A stretch of 44,331 nt of DNA from Clostridia bacterium (GCA_910575245.1 CAJTEN010000035.1:1-44331); one strand, 5' to 3'; counted from the first letter of the stretch, positions 34,513 through 43,845 are shown. Notes: generated from the letters alone by a model not told the origin. Numbers and translations: made by a program.

Positions 34513-35094
34513 ATGAACAAGAACGTAAAAAGAGACACTAAGGACAAATTTGCAGTGGTTGATACCGAGACAAACTGGAATGACGAGGTTATGTCAATTG
34601 GTGTGGTAGTCGCTGACTCGGAAACCTGGGAAAAAATTGATTCGGTATATTACATAATCGATCCGGAATACAGAGCAGGCGGAATGTACGCAAGCGAATT
34701 GCGGCCGGATGAAGATGGGGTACGCGTCACAGGCAGGCAGGAAGCCTTGCAGGAAATCAAACAGTGGCTGGATACTTATCATGTGCGGAAGCTGTTTGCA
34801 TACAATGCATCATTTGACAAGAGACATCTGCCGGAATATGCAGGGTATCAGTGGTATGATATTATGCGTCTGGCGGCATACCGTCAATATAACAGCGCGA
34901 TACCGGAGTCTGCGGACTGTTACAGAACCGGGAGGCTGAAATATGGATATGGTGTTGAAAGCATATTGAAGATGCTCAGTAAAGACAAAAGATACAGCGA
35001 AACACACAATGCGCTTTTGGATGCGGTGGACGAACTGCAGATCATGCAGTTATTGGGACATGGGCTAAGTGTATATGAGGCAGCGTCTATATAG
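34513..35094 (+). CDS. DnaQ-like (DEDDh) 3'-5' exonuclease
   Basis: This 193-residue protein has the RNase T/DnaQ motifs: Exo I FAVVDTETNW (D and E), Exo II around LFAYNASFDKRHL (D), and Exo III ETHNALLDAVDELQIM with the H-x4-D signature. No polymerase or helicase domain is attached. It would trim 3' ends of DNA or RNA; the substrate is unknown. The ATG at 34513 lies behind GAGAGGGGC, though at long spacing. It stands alone between a mobile-repeat region and an unknown gene. Confidence 0.83.
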   Translation: MNKNVKRDTKDKFAVVDTETNWNDEVMSIGVVVADSETWEKIDSVYYIIDPEYRAGGMYASELRPDEDGVRVTGRQEALQEIKQWLDTYHVRKLFAYNASFDKRHLPEYAGYQWYDIMRLAAYRQYNSAIPESADCYRTGRLKYGYGVESILKMLSKDKRYSETHNALLDAVDELQIMQLLGHGLSVYEAASI

Positions 35095-35366
35095 GATGTT
35101 CCTGTAAAATGATGCAAAAATGATGCATTCATGCGTTATTCTGAACTATAAGTACGAAAAGAATTTTTACGGTAGCAGAGACATATGAATAAGTAGGAAT
35201 GAACAGATGTAAGTACGTGTAAGCATGTGAGAGATAATTGACGAACCTTCTGATAGACTGTATGATAAAAAAGAAAATCTCACAGAAAATGATGTTATGA
35301 ATTACGGGGTATCAGTCTGTTGGTTCCCTAAAAAGGACGCCCGTTGCTGCGGGCAGGGGGAATTCT

Positions 35367-36092
35367 ATGAAAAAAGCCATCAAAAATGCAGTATTTACCT
35401 TATTGCTTCTGACCTTAAGCATTTCTACCGCTTTTCTGGCATATCTGCATTTTTTTGCATCAGATGATCAGGAGATTTCCGGAGAGTGGACGGCGGCGCT
35501 TCCTATGACAGAACGGGCGGCTGTTTCTGCGCTTGCCTGGCTGCAGGACATAGAAGCCGTTTCTGTCTCTCTGGAGGAGATGGAAGCTTATATGCAGGGA
35601 TTGACCGTACAAGTCGATCTGATGCTGGAGCAGAACGGCCGCCTGTCGGGCACTTTCTACGGCACTGTTTCGCAGGAAAGCTATGATATCTGCAGACAGG
35701 CGGCCTATGAGGCGTTTGCCATGGCATTTCAGGATCTTACGGCTAAGAGGCTTCGCATGGCAGGCTATGCGGGCAGTACAGACAGGGACAGCATAGAGGC
35801 TCTTGTGACAGAAACTCTCGGGACGTCCACCGTCTCTTATCTGATGTCCTGCGGTCCGGCGCTGCTGCCTTCTCTGGAAGAGCTGCAGGCCGGGTATGGC
35901 GGCAGCGGCACCTATGAAGCGGCAGAAGGGATTCTGGCCAGGCAGTTTGATGGCGGTGAGGCTGTCATCATAAGGGAGGAATATTATATCAGGAAGGATG
36001 CCAACCTGATCTTGTCCGGAGCGGTCAGCGCTGGTCCGGATAGTCTTAGTTCGGATGAGTATCCTGTGCTGTACACTTTAAAACAGCCGTGA
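35367..36092 (+). CDS. Membrane-anchored protein of unknown function
   Basis: This 241-residue protein has an N-terminal hydrophobic signal or anchor (residues 8-28, AVFTLLLLTLSISTAFLAYL) and a predicted extracytoplasmic domain that I do not recognise. The domain is Ala/Glu-rich and mostly helical (MTERAAVSALAWLQDIEAVS, SYDICRQAAYEAFAMAFQDL), ending in strand-like sequence (AVIIREEYYIRKDANLILSG). GCAGGGGG precedes the ATG, and a GCCCG/CGGGC hairpin lies just before it (35338-35354). Its nearest intact neighbour downstream is a cell-wall carboxypeptidase. Confidence 0.7.
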   Translation: MKKAIKNAVFTLLLLTLSISTAFLAYLHFFASDDQEISGEWTAALPMTERAAVSALAWLQDIEAVSVSLEEMEAYMQGLTVQVDLMLEQNGRLSGTFYGTVSQESYDICRQAAYEAFAMAFQDLTAKRLRMAGYAGSTDRDSIEALVTETLGTSTVSYLMSCGPALLPSLEELQAGYGGSGTYEAAEGILARQFDGGEAVIIREEYYIRKDANLILSGAVSAGPDSLSSDEYPVLYTLKQP

Positions 36093-36115
36093 TATGAATA
36101 AAATTGATTAGAGTT

Positions 36116-36310
36116 GTAACAGTTCAGCCCACAATGTCATTAAGTTAAGCCGGACGCGCCTGACATGATAGGAATCTCCTAAGGACGCGCTTTCGCTCGG
36201 ATCCAAACGCAGCGGTCCTAAAGGGAATCCTATCATATCAGACGCTGTGTATAGACTTAACTAAATGACATTGGTTCAGCCCAGGACTTTGCAAGACACT
36301 GTTGTAAAGC
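36116..36310. repeat. Three-hairpin repeat, copy 3, interrupted and 3'-truncated
   Basis: GTAACAGTTCAGCCCA (36116-36131) and, after an insertion, GTTCAGCCCAGGACTTTGCA (36274-36293) reproduce the start of copy 2 (25462-25487). The second hairpin and right terminal repeat are missing; after about 36310 the leader of the next gene begins. Confidence 0.8.
36132..36273. mobile_element. 142-bp MITE with 18-bp terminal repeats and 10-bp target duplication
   Basis: Terminal inverted repeats are CAATGTCATTAAGTTAAG (36132-36149) and the complement of CAATGTCATTTAGTTAAG at the right end (17 of 18). The flanks are exact direct repeats, GTTCAGCCCA at 36122-36131 and 36274-36283. Inside, TGATAGGAATCTCCTAAGGA and its near-complement form a long second palindrome. 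It has no coding capacity. A 10-base duplication is within the range of IS4/IS231-type transposases, so a non-autonomous derivative of such an element is likely (inference). Confidence 0.85.
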
Positions 36311-36340
36311 GCCTGATTATGGGCGGAAAGGGAAGATTCC

Positions 36341-37792
36341 ATGAAAACAATCCTACAGAAAATAAGTGCCCTTATATTATCCGCCATTCTGGTATGTTCC
36401 GTTCTGCCGATCAGGGCAGAGGCGGGTTTCGAGATTCCGGGAGTCTGTCAGGTGCAGACGGATACCGGCGGCACACACACCGTAAAAACCCTGGATTACA
36501 GCTATGATCACAACACCTATCTCTCTATGCGGGACATAGCCATGCTACTTAAGGATACGGACAAAGCCTTTTCCCTGGAGATTACGAACAATACCGTCTC
36601 CCTGAATACGGGAGGCGTCTACGTGCCTGTGGGAGCGGAGAATACTTCCTGGGAGGATGACGAAAACCCGGATATTTCGCTGCGGAGAAACGAGTTTAAG
36701 GTGAACGAAGATACGGTATTTTATTATACGCTGATCATGCAGATGCCCTCCGGCGATTATGATTGCTTCATGATGGCAGCAGATCTGGCCATGATCCTGG
36801 ATGTGGGTATTACCGTTCCTGCGGCAGGTTCTCTGCAGATTCATACGCAGGAGTCTTTTCACATCTCCCCTGACGTTTTGGAGCAGGCCGGTTATTTCTA
36901 CGGAGTCAACAGTGTGCTGGCGGGGGATGCCACGACCGGGGAATTCTACTACCGGTATCAATCCGATCTGTCTTACCCGATCGCCAGCACTTCCAAGCTC
37001 ATGACGTGTCTTTTGGCGATGGACGCCATTTCGGCAGGCAAGATTGCCCTTGACGATCCGGTGACGATCTCAGATGCGGTTCAGGCGTTGGCCGATTCGG
37101 GCGACGGAGTGGTTCCTCTGGAAGCCGGAGAACAGATTACCGTGCAGGAACTTCTGGTGGGAGCCCTTCTGCCATCCAGCAATGAATGCGCATTGTGCCT
37201 GGCGGAAGCCGTCGCCGGATCGGAGGAGGCTTTCGTCCGGATGATGAACCAGAAAGCGCAGGAACTGGGACTTTCCCAGACCGTCTTTTTCAACAGTAAT
37301 GGCCTGCCTTCCTATACGGAGGATTTCATTCCTGCAAAGCGGCAGAACAGCATGAGCGCAGAGGATATGTTCCGCCTGGTATCTTATCTTCTGAGAGTCT
37401 ATCCCCAGATTACGGATATTACTTCTATGGAAGAAGCTACCTTGGAGTCCCTTGACTTGGAAGTGCGCAATACCAATCCGCTTCTGCGGAATCTGCCGGA
37501 AGTCACCGGTCTGAAGACGGGAACGACCAACAGAGCCGGCGCCTGTCTGGTCACATCCCTGACTGTGAACGACGGAAATGGGGCGCATGATCTGGTAGTG
37601 ATCGTCCTGGGAGCGGAGGATTCCATAGAGAGGGGACGGGTCTCCGGATTGTTGGCAAGATATGCCCTGTATGCTTTCCATACGGACAGGGAAGAAACGG
37701 GAACCGGGGTATCAGGGCAGACTCCCGGAAATCTGCCCGTACATGCGGAGGCGGCGGTGGACCGTATCATCCGGACTGCAAGAAAGCGTTAG
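36341..37792 (+). CDS. D-alanyl-D-alanine carboxypeptidase (S11, PBP5-type)
   Basis: This 483-residue secreted enzyme trims pentapeptide stems of peptidoglycan. It has a signal peptide at residues 1 to about 28 (cleavage near AEA). A domain like the copper-amine-oxidase N-terminal/stalk repeat lies at about 48-160 (HNTYLSMRDIAMLLKDTDKA). The S11 catalytic domain has SxxK at S216-K219 (IASTSKLM), SxN at S279-N281 (PSSNE) and KTG at 392-394 (LKTGTTNRAG). The Ser, Lys and KTG residues are all present, so it should be active. There is no obvious C-terminal amphipathic anchor. GGAAAGGG precedes the ATG. The following operon begins about 150 bases downstream. Confidence 0.9.
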   Translation: MKTILQKISALILSAILVCSVLPIRAEAGFEIPGVCQVQTDTGGTHTVKTLDYSYDHNTYLSMRDIAMLLKDTDKAFSLEITNNTVSLNTGGVYVPVGAENTSWEDDENPDISLRRNEFKVNEDTVFYYTLIMQMPSGDYDCFMMAADLAMILDVGITVPAAGSLQIHTQESFHISPDVLEQAGYFYGVNSVLAGDATTGEFYYRYQSDLSYPIASTSKLMTCLLAMDAISAGKIALDDPVTISDAVQALADSGDGVVPLEAGEQITVQELLVGALLPSSNECALCLAEAVAGSEEAFVRMMNQKAQELGLSQTVFFNSNGLPSYTEDFIPAKRQNSMSAEDMFRLVSYLLRVYPQITDITSMEEATLESLDLEVRNTNPLLRNLPEVTGLKTGTTNRAGACLVTSLTVNDGNGAHDLVVIVLGAEDSIERGRVSGLLARYALYAFHTDREETGTGVSGQTPGNLPVHAEAAVDRIIRTARKR

Positions 37793-37940
37793 CTCTTTTC
37801 AGCCTGCAAGGCGGGGAATGGTAACAAGCAGGTAACAGCGTTTGCAGGACTCTGCTGCAGAATCAGTGAAAATAGACGGAAGGAAACAGGCACAAAGCAA
37901 ACAGAGAGAGAACCGGAAGAAAGGCAGAAAGGAAACAGAC

Positions 37941-39965
37941 ATGGGGAACAGGATCGGAAGAAGCAGAAGGTTTTTTATGTTTCTTATTTGGGGAATTGTA
38001 TTATGCGGTATAGGTACAGGAAGTGCGTGCATGACGGTAAACGCCGAAGAGCAGAACGGTATCGAAGAACAGACAGGTACCGGAGAGCAGACATTTATCC
38101 TGGATGCAAAGATACTGCCCTCAGAGCAGTCGGCCTATGTGATTCAGCTTAAAGTCGAAAATCAGGGACCGGACTGGGAAGGCACAGTACGGTTGATGAT
38201 GACTGAACTGATTACGATAGGAGCTTCCAATAACTGTGCCTACGATACACATCTGACTCTTCCGCAAGGCAGTACGAAACAGTTTGAAGTCAGGATTCCC
38301 AAAGACAGCATAGACCGCACGGACGGGGTGGTGCAGGTAACTCTCCTGACTCAAAATGGGGATAAAGTGGCACAGAAAGAGTTTGGACGGCTTTTACAGG
38401 CGGAAGTGGACTCCTTGGGCATGGGTATCCTGAGTGATGAATACAGGTCGCTGTCTTATCTGGATATGGGAGGAAACGAACTCTATTTTGACGGAAGAAA
38501 CTACCCAATCAGGCTGGAGGAACTGGATCAGGACAAGCTGGCAGATTCCCTGGACGGTTTGATTTTTCTGGTGATTGACAGTTTTCACACCGACGTCCTG
38601 TCGGATCAGGCAGTGGAAAGTATCGGGCAGTGGGTTGATAATGGAGGAAGGCTGATCATTGGTACGGGAAGCAGTGCAGGAGAGGTGCTGGCCGGTTTCG
38701 ATGATCTGGAGATACAGTGCTCCCAAATCTATGACCCGGGAGAAGGGACATATTCCTCCGGTGATTATGTGGATGTGTCACAGCTTCCTATGGCAGAGCT
38801 GGTGGATGTGAGTGGCCAGTATAGAGAAGGATATGATATCTTTGGCATGGTGTGTTCCAGGGGGAATGGCGCCGTGGAGATCCTGCCCTACTCTCTGGCG
38901 GAGGCGGCGAAGTACAATGCCGTCGGCGATTATGAACAACAGAACAACTTCGTGCAGAATGTGCTGTGGCAGGTAAACAATTATGCAAGCTCCACCTATG
39001 GATCAGGTCAATATGCTTATAATTATGACAGCATGTATTTTCTCACAGGAATCAGCAGATATCTGGGGAATGGCAGCAACCGTCTGCGGTTCGGAGGGTT
39101 GAAAGTGATCGTGATCCTCTATGTGATATTTGTAGGCCCCATTTTGTACCTGATCCTGCGTTTTACAAAGAAACGGGATTACTACTGGATCGGGGTGCCT
39201 GCAGCGGCGCTTGTGGGGATCATTCTGATGTATTGGGCAGGAAGAGGGTTCGAGGTGGTGGGCACCAATGTGTATTCCGTGACGATAAAGAATCTTTCTG
39301 ACAGTGGAGACGCCCGGACTTATCTGCGCTGTTATGATGCCGGACACAAAGAGTGGGCGCTGCGCCTGGCGGAAGGCTATGAATATGCGGGACCCATGGA
39401 GGACAGATACTACAGCAGCAGTGAGAAAGACTATTACTACCGCATACAGAAGGAAGGAGAACGGCTGTTCTTTGGCATTGACCCGTCCGTTGGCTTTGAG
39501 GACGGCTATTTTCAGGCCGGCATTGCCATGGAGCCGGAAGACGGAAGCATTCACAGTGATCTGCAGATGAACGGGCAGCACGGTATCAGCGGAACGGTTA
39601 CCAACGGGACCAGACGGGATTTCAAATATTTTGCAGTGCGCTCGGGAGAGAACGTGTTTGTCTACCGAAACCTTCCGGCAGGATCGGAGGTTGCGCTGGA
39701 AGAGGCGGAAGCGGTATATGAGAATAAGAGCGGATACTATGACGGCATGACGGGCTACTGTTACAGATTCTTGCAGGAGGCTCAGGATGGCGAACTGGAA
39801 AAAGACGCGGATATCCTGGCTGCATTGGGCATGGGAGTTGCTTCTGCGTATTCCCTGGAAGATCCTGATGCGATGGTGATTGTAGGGGTAATTGAGGACT
39901 GGGGTAAGGCGGTGGATGATGACTGCAGTGAGGTGTCCTACGGATGTCTCTATGCGGTTCAATAA
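37941..39965 (+). CDS. Large membrane-anchored protein of an ABC-exporter operon
   Basis: This 674-residue protein starts at ATG 37941 behind AAGGAAAC; a longer in-frame start at 37842 would put charged residues before the signal sequence. A signal peptide spans residues 10-35. An extracytoplasmic beta-rich domain is followed by a DUF4350-like segment (LDGLIFLVIDSFHTDVLSDQ, IGQWVDNGGRLIIGTGSSAG). Two transmembrane helices lie at about 387-407 and 415-433, and a second extracytoplasmic domain reaches the end. It is the first gene of an operon with an ABC ATPase and permease (12-base gap). Related layouts accompany gliding- or envelope-type ABC-2 exporters. Function is not known. Confidence 0.7.
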   Translation: MGNRIGRSRRFFMFLIWGIVLCGIGTGSACMTVNAEEQNGIEEQTGTGEQTFILDAKILPSEQSAYVIQLKVENQGPDWEGTVRLMMTELITIGASNNCAYDTHLTLPQGSTKQFEVRIPKDSIDRTDGVVQVTLLTQNGDKVAQKEFGRLLQAEVDSLGMGILSDEYRSLSYLDMGGNELYFDGRNYPIRLEELDQDKLADSLDGLIFLVIDSFHTDVLSDQAVESIGQWVDNGGRLIIGTGSSAGEVLAGFDDLEIQCSQIYDPGEGTYSSGDYVDVSQLPMAELVDVSGQYREGYDIFGMVCSRGNGAVEILPYSLAEAAKYNAVGDYEQQNNFVQNVLWQVNNYASSTYGSGQYAYNYDSMYFLTGISRYLGNGSNRLRFGGLKVIVILYVIFVGPILYLILRFTKKRDYYWIGVPAAALVGIILMYWAGRGFEVVGTNVYSVTIKNLSDSGDARTYLRCYDAGHKEWALRLAEGYEYAGPMEDRYYSSSEKDYYYRIQKEGERLFFGIDPSVGFEDGYFQAGIAMEPEDGSIHSDLQMNGQHGISGTVTNGTRRDFKYFAVRSGENVFVYRNLPAGSEVALEEAEAVYENKSGYYDGMTGYCYRFLQEAQDGELEKDADILAALGMGVASAYSLEDPDAMVIVGVIEDWGKAVDDDCSEVSYGCLYAVQ

Positions 39966-39977
39966 TGGAGGATTCGT

Positions 39978-40904
39978 ATGCTGTATATCAATGATCTGAC
40001 CAAGAATTACGGTTCTTTTACGGCGGTAAATCACTTATCGCTGCATATTCCCGAGGGGGATCTGTTCGGCTTTGTGGGGCCCAACGGTGCAGGGAAGACA
40101 ACCACCATACGGATCGTCTGCGGGCTGCTTCGGGCAAGCGGCGGTTCGGTGAGGATCGGCAGCACTGCGGCGGCGGTGGGGAGCAGGGCGATGAAGAGAA
40201 TGATCGGTTATGTGCCCGATTTTTTCGGCGTATACGACAATCTGAAGGTGCGTGAATATATGGATCTGTATGGCTCCATGTATGGTATGTACTCCCGGGA
40301 CATTGCCAAACTGACAGATGATCTGTTAGAGCTTGTCAATCTTTCCGATAAAAAGGAAGTATATGTGGATACGCTCTCCCGCGGAATGAAACAGCGCCTC
40401 TGTGTGGCCAGGGCGCTTTTGCATAATCCCAGCCTGCTGATCCTGGATGAACCAAACTCAGGGCTTGACCCCAGAGCCAGGGTGGAAATGAAAGAATTAC
40501 TGAAGAATCTCCATTCCATGGGAAAGACCATTGTCATCAGTTCCCATATTCTCTCAGAACTTTCGGAGATGTGTAACAGTATCGGGATCATGAACCACGG
40601 ACAACTGATCACAGCCGGCAAGATCGAGGATATCATGCAGCAGGTTGCAGGCGGCAAAAGGATGCATATCCAGGTGGCCTCCGGCATGGAAAGCGCAGTG
40701 AGGATCATGAAGGAACAGGCAGGCGCCCGGATAGAGTCTGTCAGAGAAAACGAGATTATTATTTTATTTGGCGGTGCGGATGAGGAAATCAGCGCTCTGA
40801 TCGGGCGTATGATCCAGGAGCAGGTGGTTCTTACGGGATTTTACAGAGAGGAAGGCAGTCTGGAATCCTTGTTTATGCAGTTGACGGGAGGTGGAGAGCA
40901 GTGA
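39978..40904 (+). CDS. ABC-2 exporter ATP-binding protein
   Basis: This 308-residue ATPase has Walker A GPNGAGKT (34-41), signature LSRGMKQRLCVARAL, Walker B LLILDEPNSGLD and switch histidine in VISSHILSE. A C-terminal extension of about 80 residues (IQVASGMESAVRIM, IIILFGGADEEISALIGRMI) is typical of drug- or lipid-type ABC-2 exporters. GGAGG precedes the ATG. Its stop overlaps the GTG start of the permease, so translation is coupled. Confidence 0.92.
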   Translation: MLYINDLTKNYGSFTAVNHLSLHIPEGDLFGFVGPNGAGKTTTIRIVCGLLRASGGSVRIGSTAAAVGSRAMKRMIGYVPDFFGVYDNLKVREYMDLYGSMYGMYSRDIAKLTDDLLELVNLSDKKEVYVDTLSRGMKQRLCVARALLHNPSLLILDEPNSGLDPRARVEMKELLKNLHSMGKTIVISSHILSELSEMCNSIGIMNHGQLITAGKIEDIMQQVAGGKRMHIQVASGMESAVRIMKEQAGARIESVRENEIIILFGGADEEISALIGRMIQEQVVLTGFYREEGSLESLFMQLTGGGEQ

Positions 40905-41803
40905 GATTAAGATGGAATCCTATTGTGAGAAAGGACCTGCAGGTAACAGCCCGCAGTATGCGTTTAAGCTGGGGTCTGTTTGCTTATGAGACGGTACTGA
41001 CAATAACCTTTCTGCTGGCGCTGGCGGTTATACAGCAGATGAGCAGAGGATTTTACAGCGGCAGTAATGTCTATGGCTATCTGATCTACCTGTTTCCGGC
41101 GCTTTCCATTGCGCAGGTGTGTATTGTCGCGCTGATTGTGCCTGTCATTACGGCCTCTGCAATCTCAGGGGAGAAGGAGAGACAGACTTTTGATATTATG
41201 TTAACTACATGCATGTCGCCTTTTTCCATCGTGTCAGGAAAGGTGATGTCTGCGATGCTGCGGATCTTGTTTTTTGTGGCAGCGGGAATGCCGATTATGG
41301 CGCTGGCGTTTGTGGTGGGAGGGCTTAGCTGGAGCTATCTGCTTTACTTTGTGCTTACCATCATCCTTTTGTCGCTGCTTTCAGGCAGCATTGGTATTCT
41401 TTGCTCTGCTTTCTGCCGCCGGTCTATAACGGCAGTTATAATATCTTATGTGTTTTATTTTGTTATTTATGGATTGACGTTCCTTCCTATGTTGCTGAGA
41501 ACATTTTTCTCACGGAATGGGTACGCGGGGGAATCGATGCTGTTATTGCTTTTTAATCCTATCGTGTTCTATGAGGAGTTTTTTATGCAGCTTATGGCGG
41601 GGGAGTCGATTTTCGGAGGGGACGGTTCCCATTTTACGAGGAGTGAGGTGGGATTTTTGACCTATCATTTGGCACAGGGCAGGGTGTGGATGTTTCTGTC
41701 GGCAGCATGTATTTTCCTGCTGGCTTTCCTTTTCTTACTGGCAGCAGCATGGAAGGTCAATCCTATGCACTCCTCATCGGGCAGGAGGCGGAAAGAAAGA
41801 TAG
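40901..41803 (+). CDS. ABC-2 exporter permease
   Basis: This 300-residue integral membrane protein has six predicted helices, for example ETVLTITFLLALAVIQQM, IAQVCIVALIVPVITASAI, ILFFVAAGMPIMALAFVVGG and ACIFLLAFLFLLAAAW. The segment ISGEKERQTFDIMLTTCMSP after helix 2 is characteristic of ABC-2 permeases. The start is GTG at 40901, overlapping the ATPase stop. It pairs with the preceding ATPase. The next gene starts 43 bases later. Confidence 0.9.
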   Translation: MRLRWNPIVRKDLQVTARSMRLSWGLFAYETVLTITFLLALAVIQQMSRGFYSGSNVYGYLIYLFPALSIAQVCIVALIVPVITASAISGEKERQTFDIMLTTCMSPFSIVSGKVMSAMLRILFFVAAGMPIMALAFVVGGLSWSYLLYFVLTIILLSLLSGSIGILCSAFCRRSITAVIISYVFYFVIYGLTFLPMLLRTFFSRNGYAGESMLLLLFNPIVFYEEFFMQLMAGESIFGGDGSHFTRSEVGFLTYHLAQGRVWMFLSAACIFLLAFLFLLAAAWKVNPMHSSSGRRRKER

Positions 41804-41846
41804 ATAGTAGCTTACGAATCCACAGATTGAGAGAAGGGCACTTCCT

Positions 41847-43205
41847 ATGGAGCAGAGAGAATTTCTGAAAATAATACGCGCTTACAGGCGCAGGATGCAT
41901 ATTGCGGATTTCCTGAGAAAATCAGTCTTTGCGCTGAGTATCGGTGCAGGGGCGGGGATCCTTTTTCAGGCCGTGGCATTTTTTGTGCCGCTTTATTATG
42001 CCGATCTTTATATGATACTGGCGTTGCTTATGGCTGAGGTGTCAGTGTTTGTGGTGATGCTTGTTAGGCGGACAACCATGGAGCAGGCGGCTCTTGAGAT
42101 GGACGGTTTCGGGTTTGAGGAACGGATCGTTACGGCCTATGAGAACCTTGACAGGGAGGGAACCTTGATCGGGCTTCAGCGGGAGGATGCGCTTAGGCAG
42201 CTCAGGGAGCATAAGGACAGGATTCGGATTCCTCTTTTTCCCTCCCTTAGAAGGAATGCCCTGCTTCTGTTCCTCGTGGCGCTCTCAGTGGGACTTTCCC
42301 TGCTTCCTTCCGCGGCAAAAGACCGCGCCGGGGAGCTTCACGGCATCAGGGAAGAGGCGCAGGAGAAAGAGGAAGAAATAGAAGGGATAATAGAAGCACT
42401 GGAACAGCTCGGGCAGGAGGAATTGACGAAAGAACAGCAGGAGATGCTTCGTGAGATGGCGGAAAGCCTGGAATCTTCACTTTCAGAGTATCAGCAGGCG
42501 GTATCAGAGACGATGCTGGCGGCGGCATCCCAGAAGCTTAACTATAAATATGAAAATATAGGCAGTCAATTATCTGATCTCATACAGGAACTGCAAAATG
42601 GTGCGGGAGTTTCAGTTGTTTCGGCTGATTCTATGATGGAGATGGCAGAACGGCTTAAGAAGAGTGAAATGAGTCTGGCCCGGGGAGAGGGTTCCGGAAC
42701 GGGACAGAGAGACGGTGGCGGAAGTAGCCAGAGCGGACAGGGCGGAAACGGTGACGGAAGCGGCCAGAGTGGGCAGGGTGGAAACAGCGACGGAAACGGA
42801 CAGGGCGGTTCCGGTGACAGGAACGGACAGGGCGGACAAGGAGGAAACGGCCAGAGCGGACAGAATGGAAACGGTTCCGGCAGTGGGAACGGTCAAAACG
42901 GACAGGGCGAAAGCGGCGGTGCCGGGAATGGAAGAGGAGATGGCGGCAGCAGTACGCCCCACGATTATATCAGTGTCCCGAATGCCGTGGCAGACAGCGG
43001 GAATCTTTCGGGAAATGTAGGAGGGCATGAAACTTCCGAGTATTTTCGTGCCCAGAACGGGTTGAACTGGGAAGGGGCGCATACCTCCTATGAGGAAGTG
43101 ATCGGAAGCTATGAGCAGAATGCTTATGAGGGGATTGCCGCACAACGGTATCCAAGCGGGATGGAGGATATTATTAAAGAGTATTTTGCGGGGTTTAATA
43201 ATTAA
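41847..43205 (+). CDS. Membrane/coiled-coil protein with Gly/Gln/Asn/Ser-rich linker
   Basis: This 452-residue protein has two N-terminal helices (about 24-46 and 52-72), a further hydrophobic segment at about 128-148 and a long Glu/Gln-rich coiled coil (about 160-225). A low-complexity region of roughly 90 residues follows, built from units such as GQGGNGDGSGQS (about 283-372). A conserved-looking C-terminal segment ends it (TSYEEVIGSYEQNAYEGIAA, EDIIKEYFAGFN). The last segment resembles the end of DUF4175/DUF4129-like proteins found with MoxR and DUF58 genes in envelope operons. Here those partners are absent, because the next sequence is an unrelated kinase remnant. It closes the exporter operon; function unknown. 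Confidence 0.68.
   Translation: MEQREFLKIIRAYRRRMHIADFLRKSVFALSIGAGAGILFQAVAFFVPLYYADLYMILALLMAEVSVFVVMLVRRTTMEQAALEMDGFGFEERIVTAYENLDREGTLIGLQREDALRQLREHKDRIRIPLFPSLRRNALLLFLVALSVGLSLLPSAAKDRAGELHGIREEAQEKEEEIEGIIEALEQLGQEELTKEQQEMLREMAESLESSLSEYQQAVSETMLAAASQKLNYKYENIGSQLSDLIQELQNGAGVSVVSADSMMEMAERLKKSEMSLARGEGSGTGQRDGGGSSQSGQGGNGDGSGQSGQGGNSDGNGQGGSGDRNGQGGQGGNGQSGQNGNGSGSGNGQNGQGESGGAGNGRGDGGSSTPHDYISVPNAVADSGNLSGNVGGHETSEYFRAQNGLNWEGAHTSYEEVIGSYEQNAYEGIAAQRYPSGMEDIIKEYFAGFNN
42693..42952 (+). repeat. In-frame minisatellite coding a Gly/Gln/Asn/Ser linker
   Basis: Imperfect tandem units based on GGACAGGGCGGAAACGG (with variants such as GGCCAGAGCGGACAG) run through the coding region at 42693-42952. 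Units vary in length by multiples of three, so copy-number change would keep the frame and alter linker length. Confidence 0.75.
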
Positions 43206-43329
43206 AATGACACCACTATGTCAGCGCTATTTTAAATGCCGTTTTTCGATCTGGTTCAGTGGTCAGATCTGGGGTTATCCCGCTGATATACAAATTTTCC
43301 TTTGATAATAACTCCACCAATTTATTGGG

Positions 43330-43785
43330 TTGGATAAGAAAACGGGCCGCCTTTTTGATACCGTGGCGCAAGCTATGAGTGGGATCGTGTATGCAGCGGA
43401 GAAAAAGGAAATCTCCGTGACCGTGGACTGCCTGGAAGATTTAACCTTTTCCCGTGACAGCAAGTGGACATCTGAAGCCCTCTTTAACCTGCTGGACAAT
43501 GCGGTGAAGTACACCCCGGCAGGCGGGAAAATCACAGTGTCGGTGGTTCTGTGGGAAATGTATGCGGAGATCAAAGTAGCCGACACCGGCAAGGGCATTT
43601 CCGAAAGCAATCAGGGCGCAATCTTCCGGCGCTTCTATCGTGAGGAAGAAGTACACGAACAGCAGGGCGTGGGCATTGGCCTGTATTTGGCCCGCGAGAT
43701 CGTAACGCGGCAGGGCGGTTATATCAGAGTGGTTTCGGAGCCGGGCAAGGGTTCGGAATTTTCCATTATGCTGCCGACAAAATAG
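43330..43785 (+). pseudogene. Sensor histidine kinase, C-terminal ATPase domain only
   Basis: About 151 residues remain: DKKTGRLFDTVAQAMSGIVY, then the HATPase_c domain with N box EALFNLLDNAVKYTPAGGKI, D box VADTGKGIS, F box IFRRFYREEE and G box GVGIGLYLAREIV. The sensor, membrane helices and the phosphoacceptor histidine are missing. The frame opens with TTG and no good ribosome binding site. The upstream sequence (43206-43329) shows no gene. It is probably the remains of a two-component system that controlled the ABC genes to its right. Confidence 0.8.
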
Positions 43786-43845
43786 AACGCGGCGGACGGC
43801 CATTCCCGGCTGCCCGCCGTAAATTTTTTTGAAATGTCCGAGCGT

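Noticed and set aside
35224..35366. Open frame (contains EIIDEPSDRLYDKKENLTEN) upstream of 35367
   Set aside because: It has no start codon with a ribosome binding site, no recognised family, and overlaps the leader hairpin of the next gene.
42693..42952. Possible CRISPR or transposon repeat in the G-rich tandem units
   Set aside because: The units are contiguous, variable in length by multiples of three and in frame within a long gene; it is a coding minisatellite.
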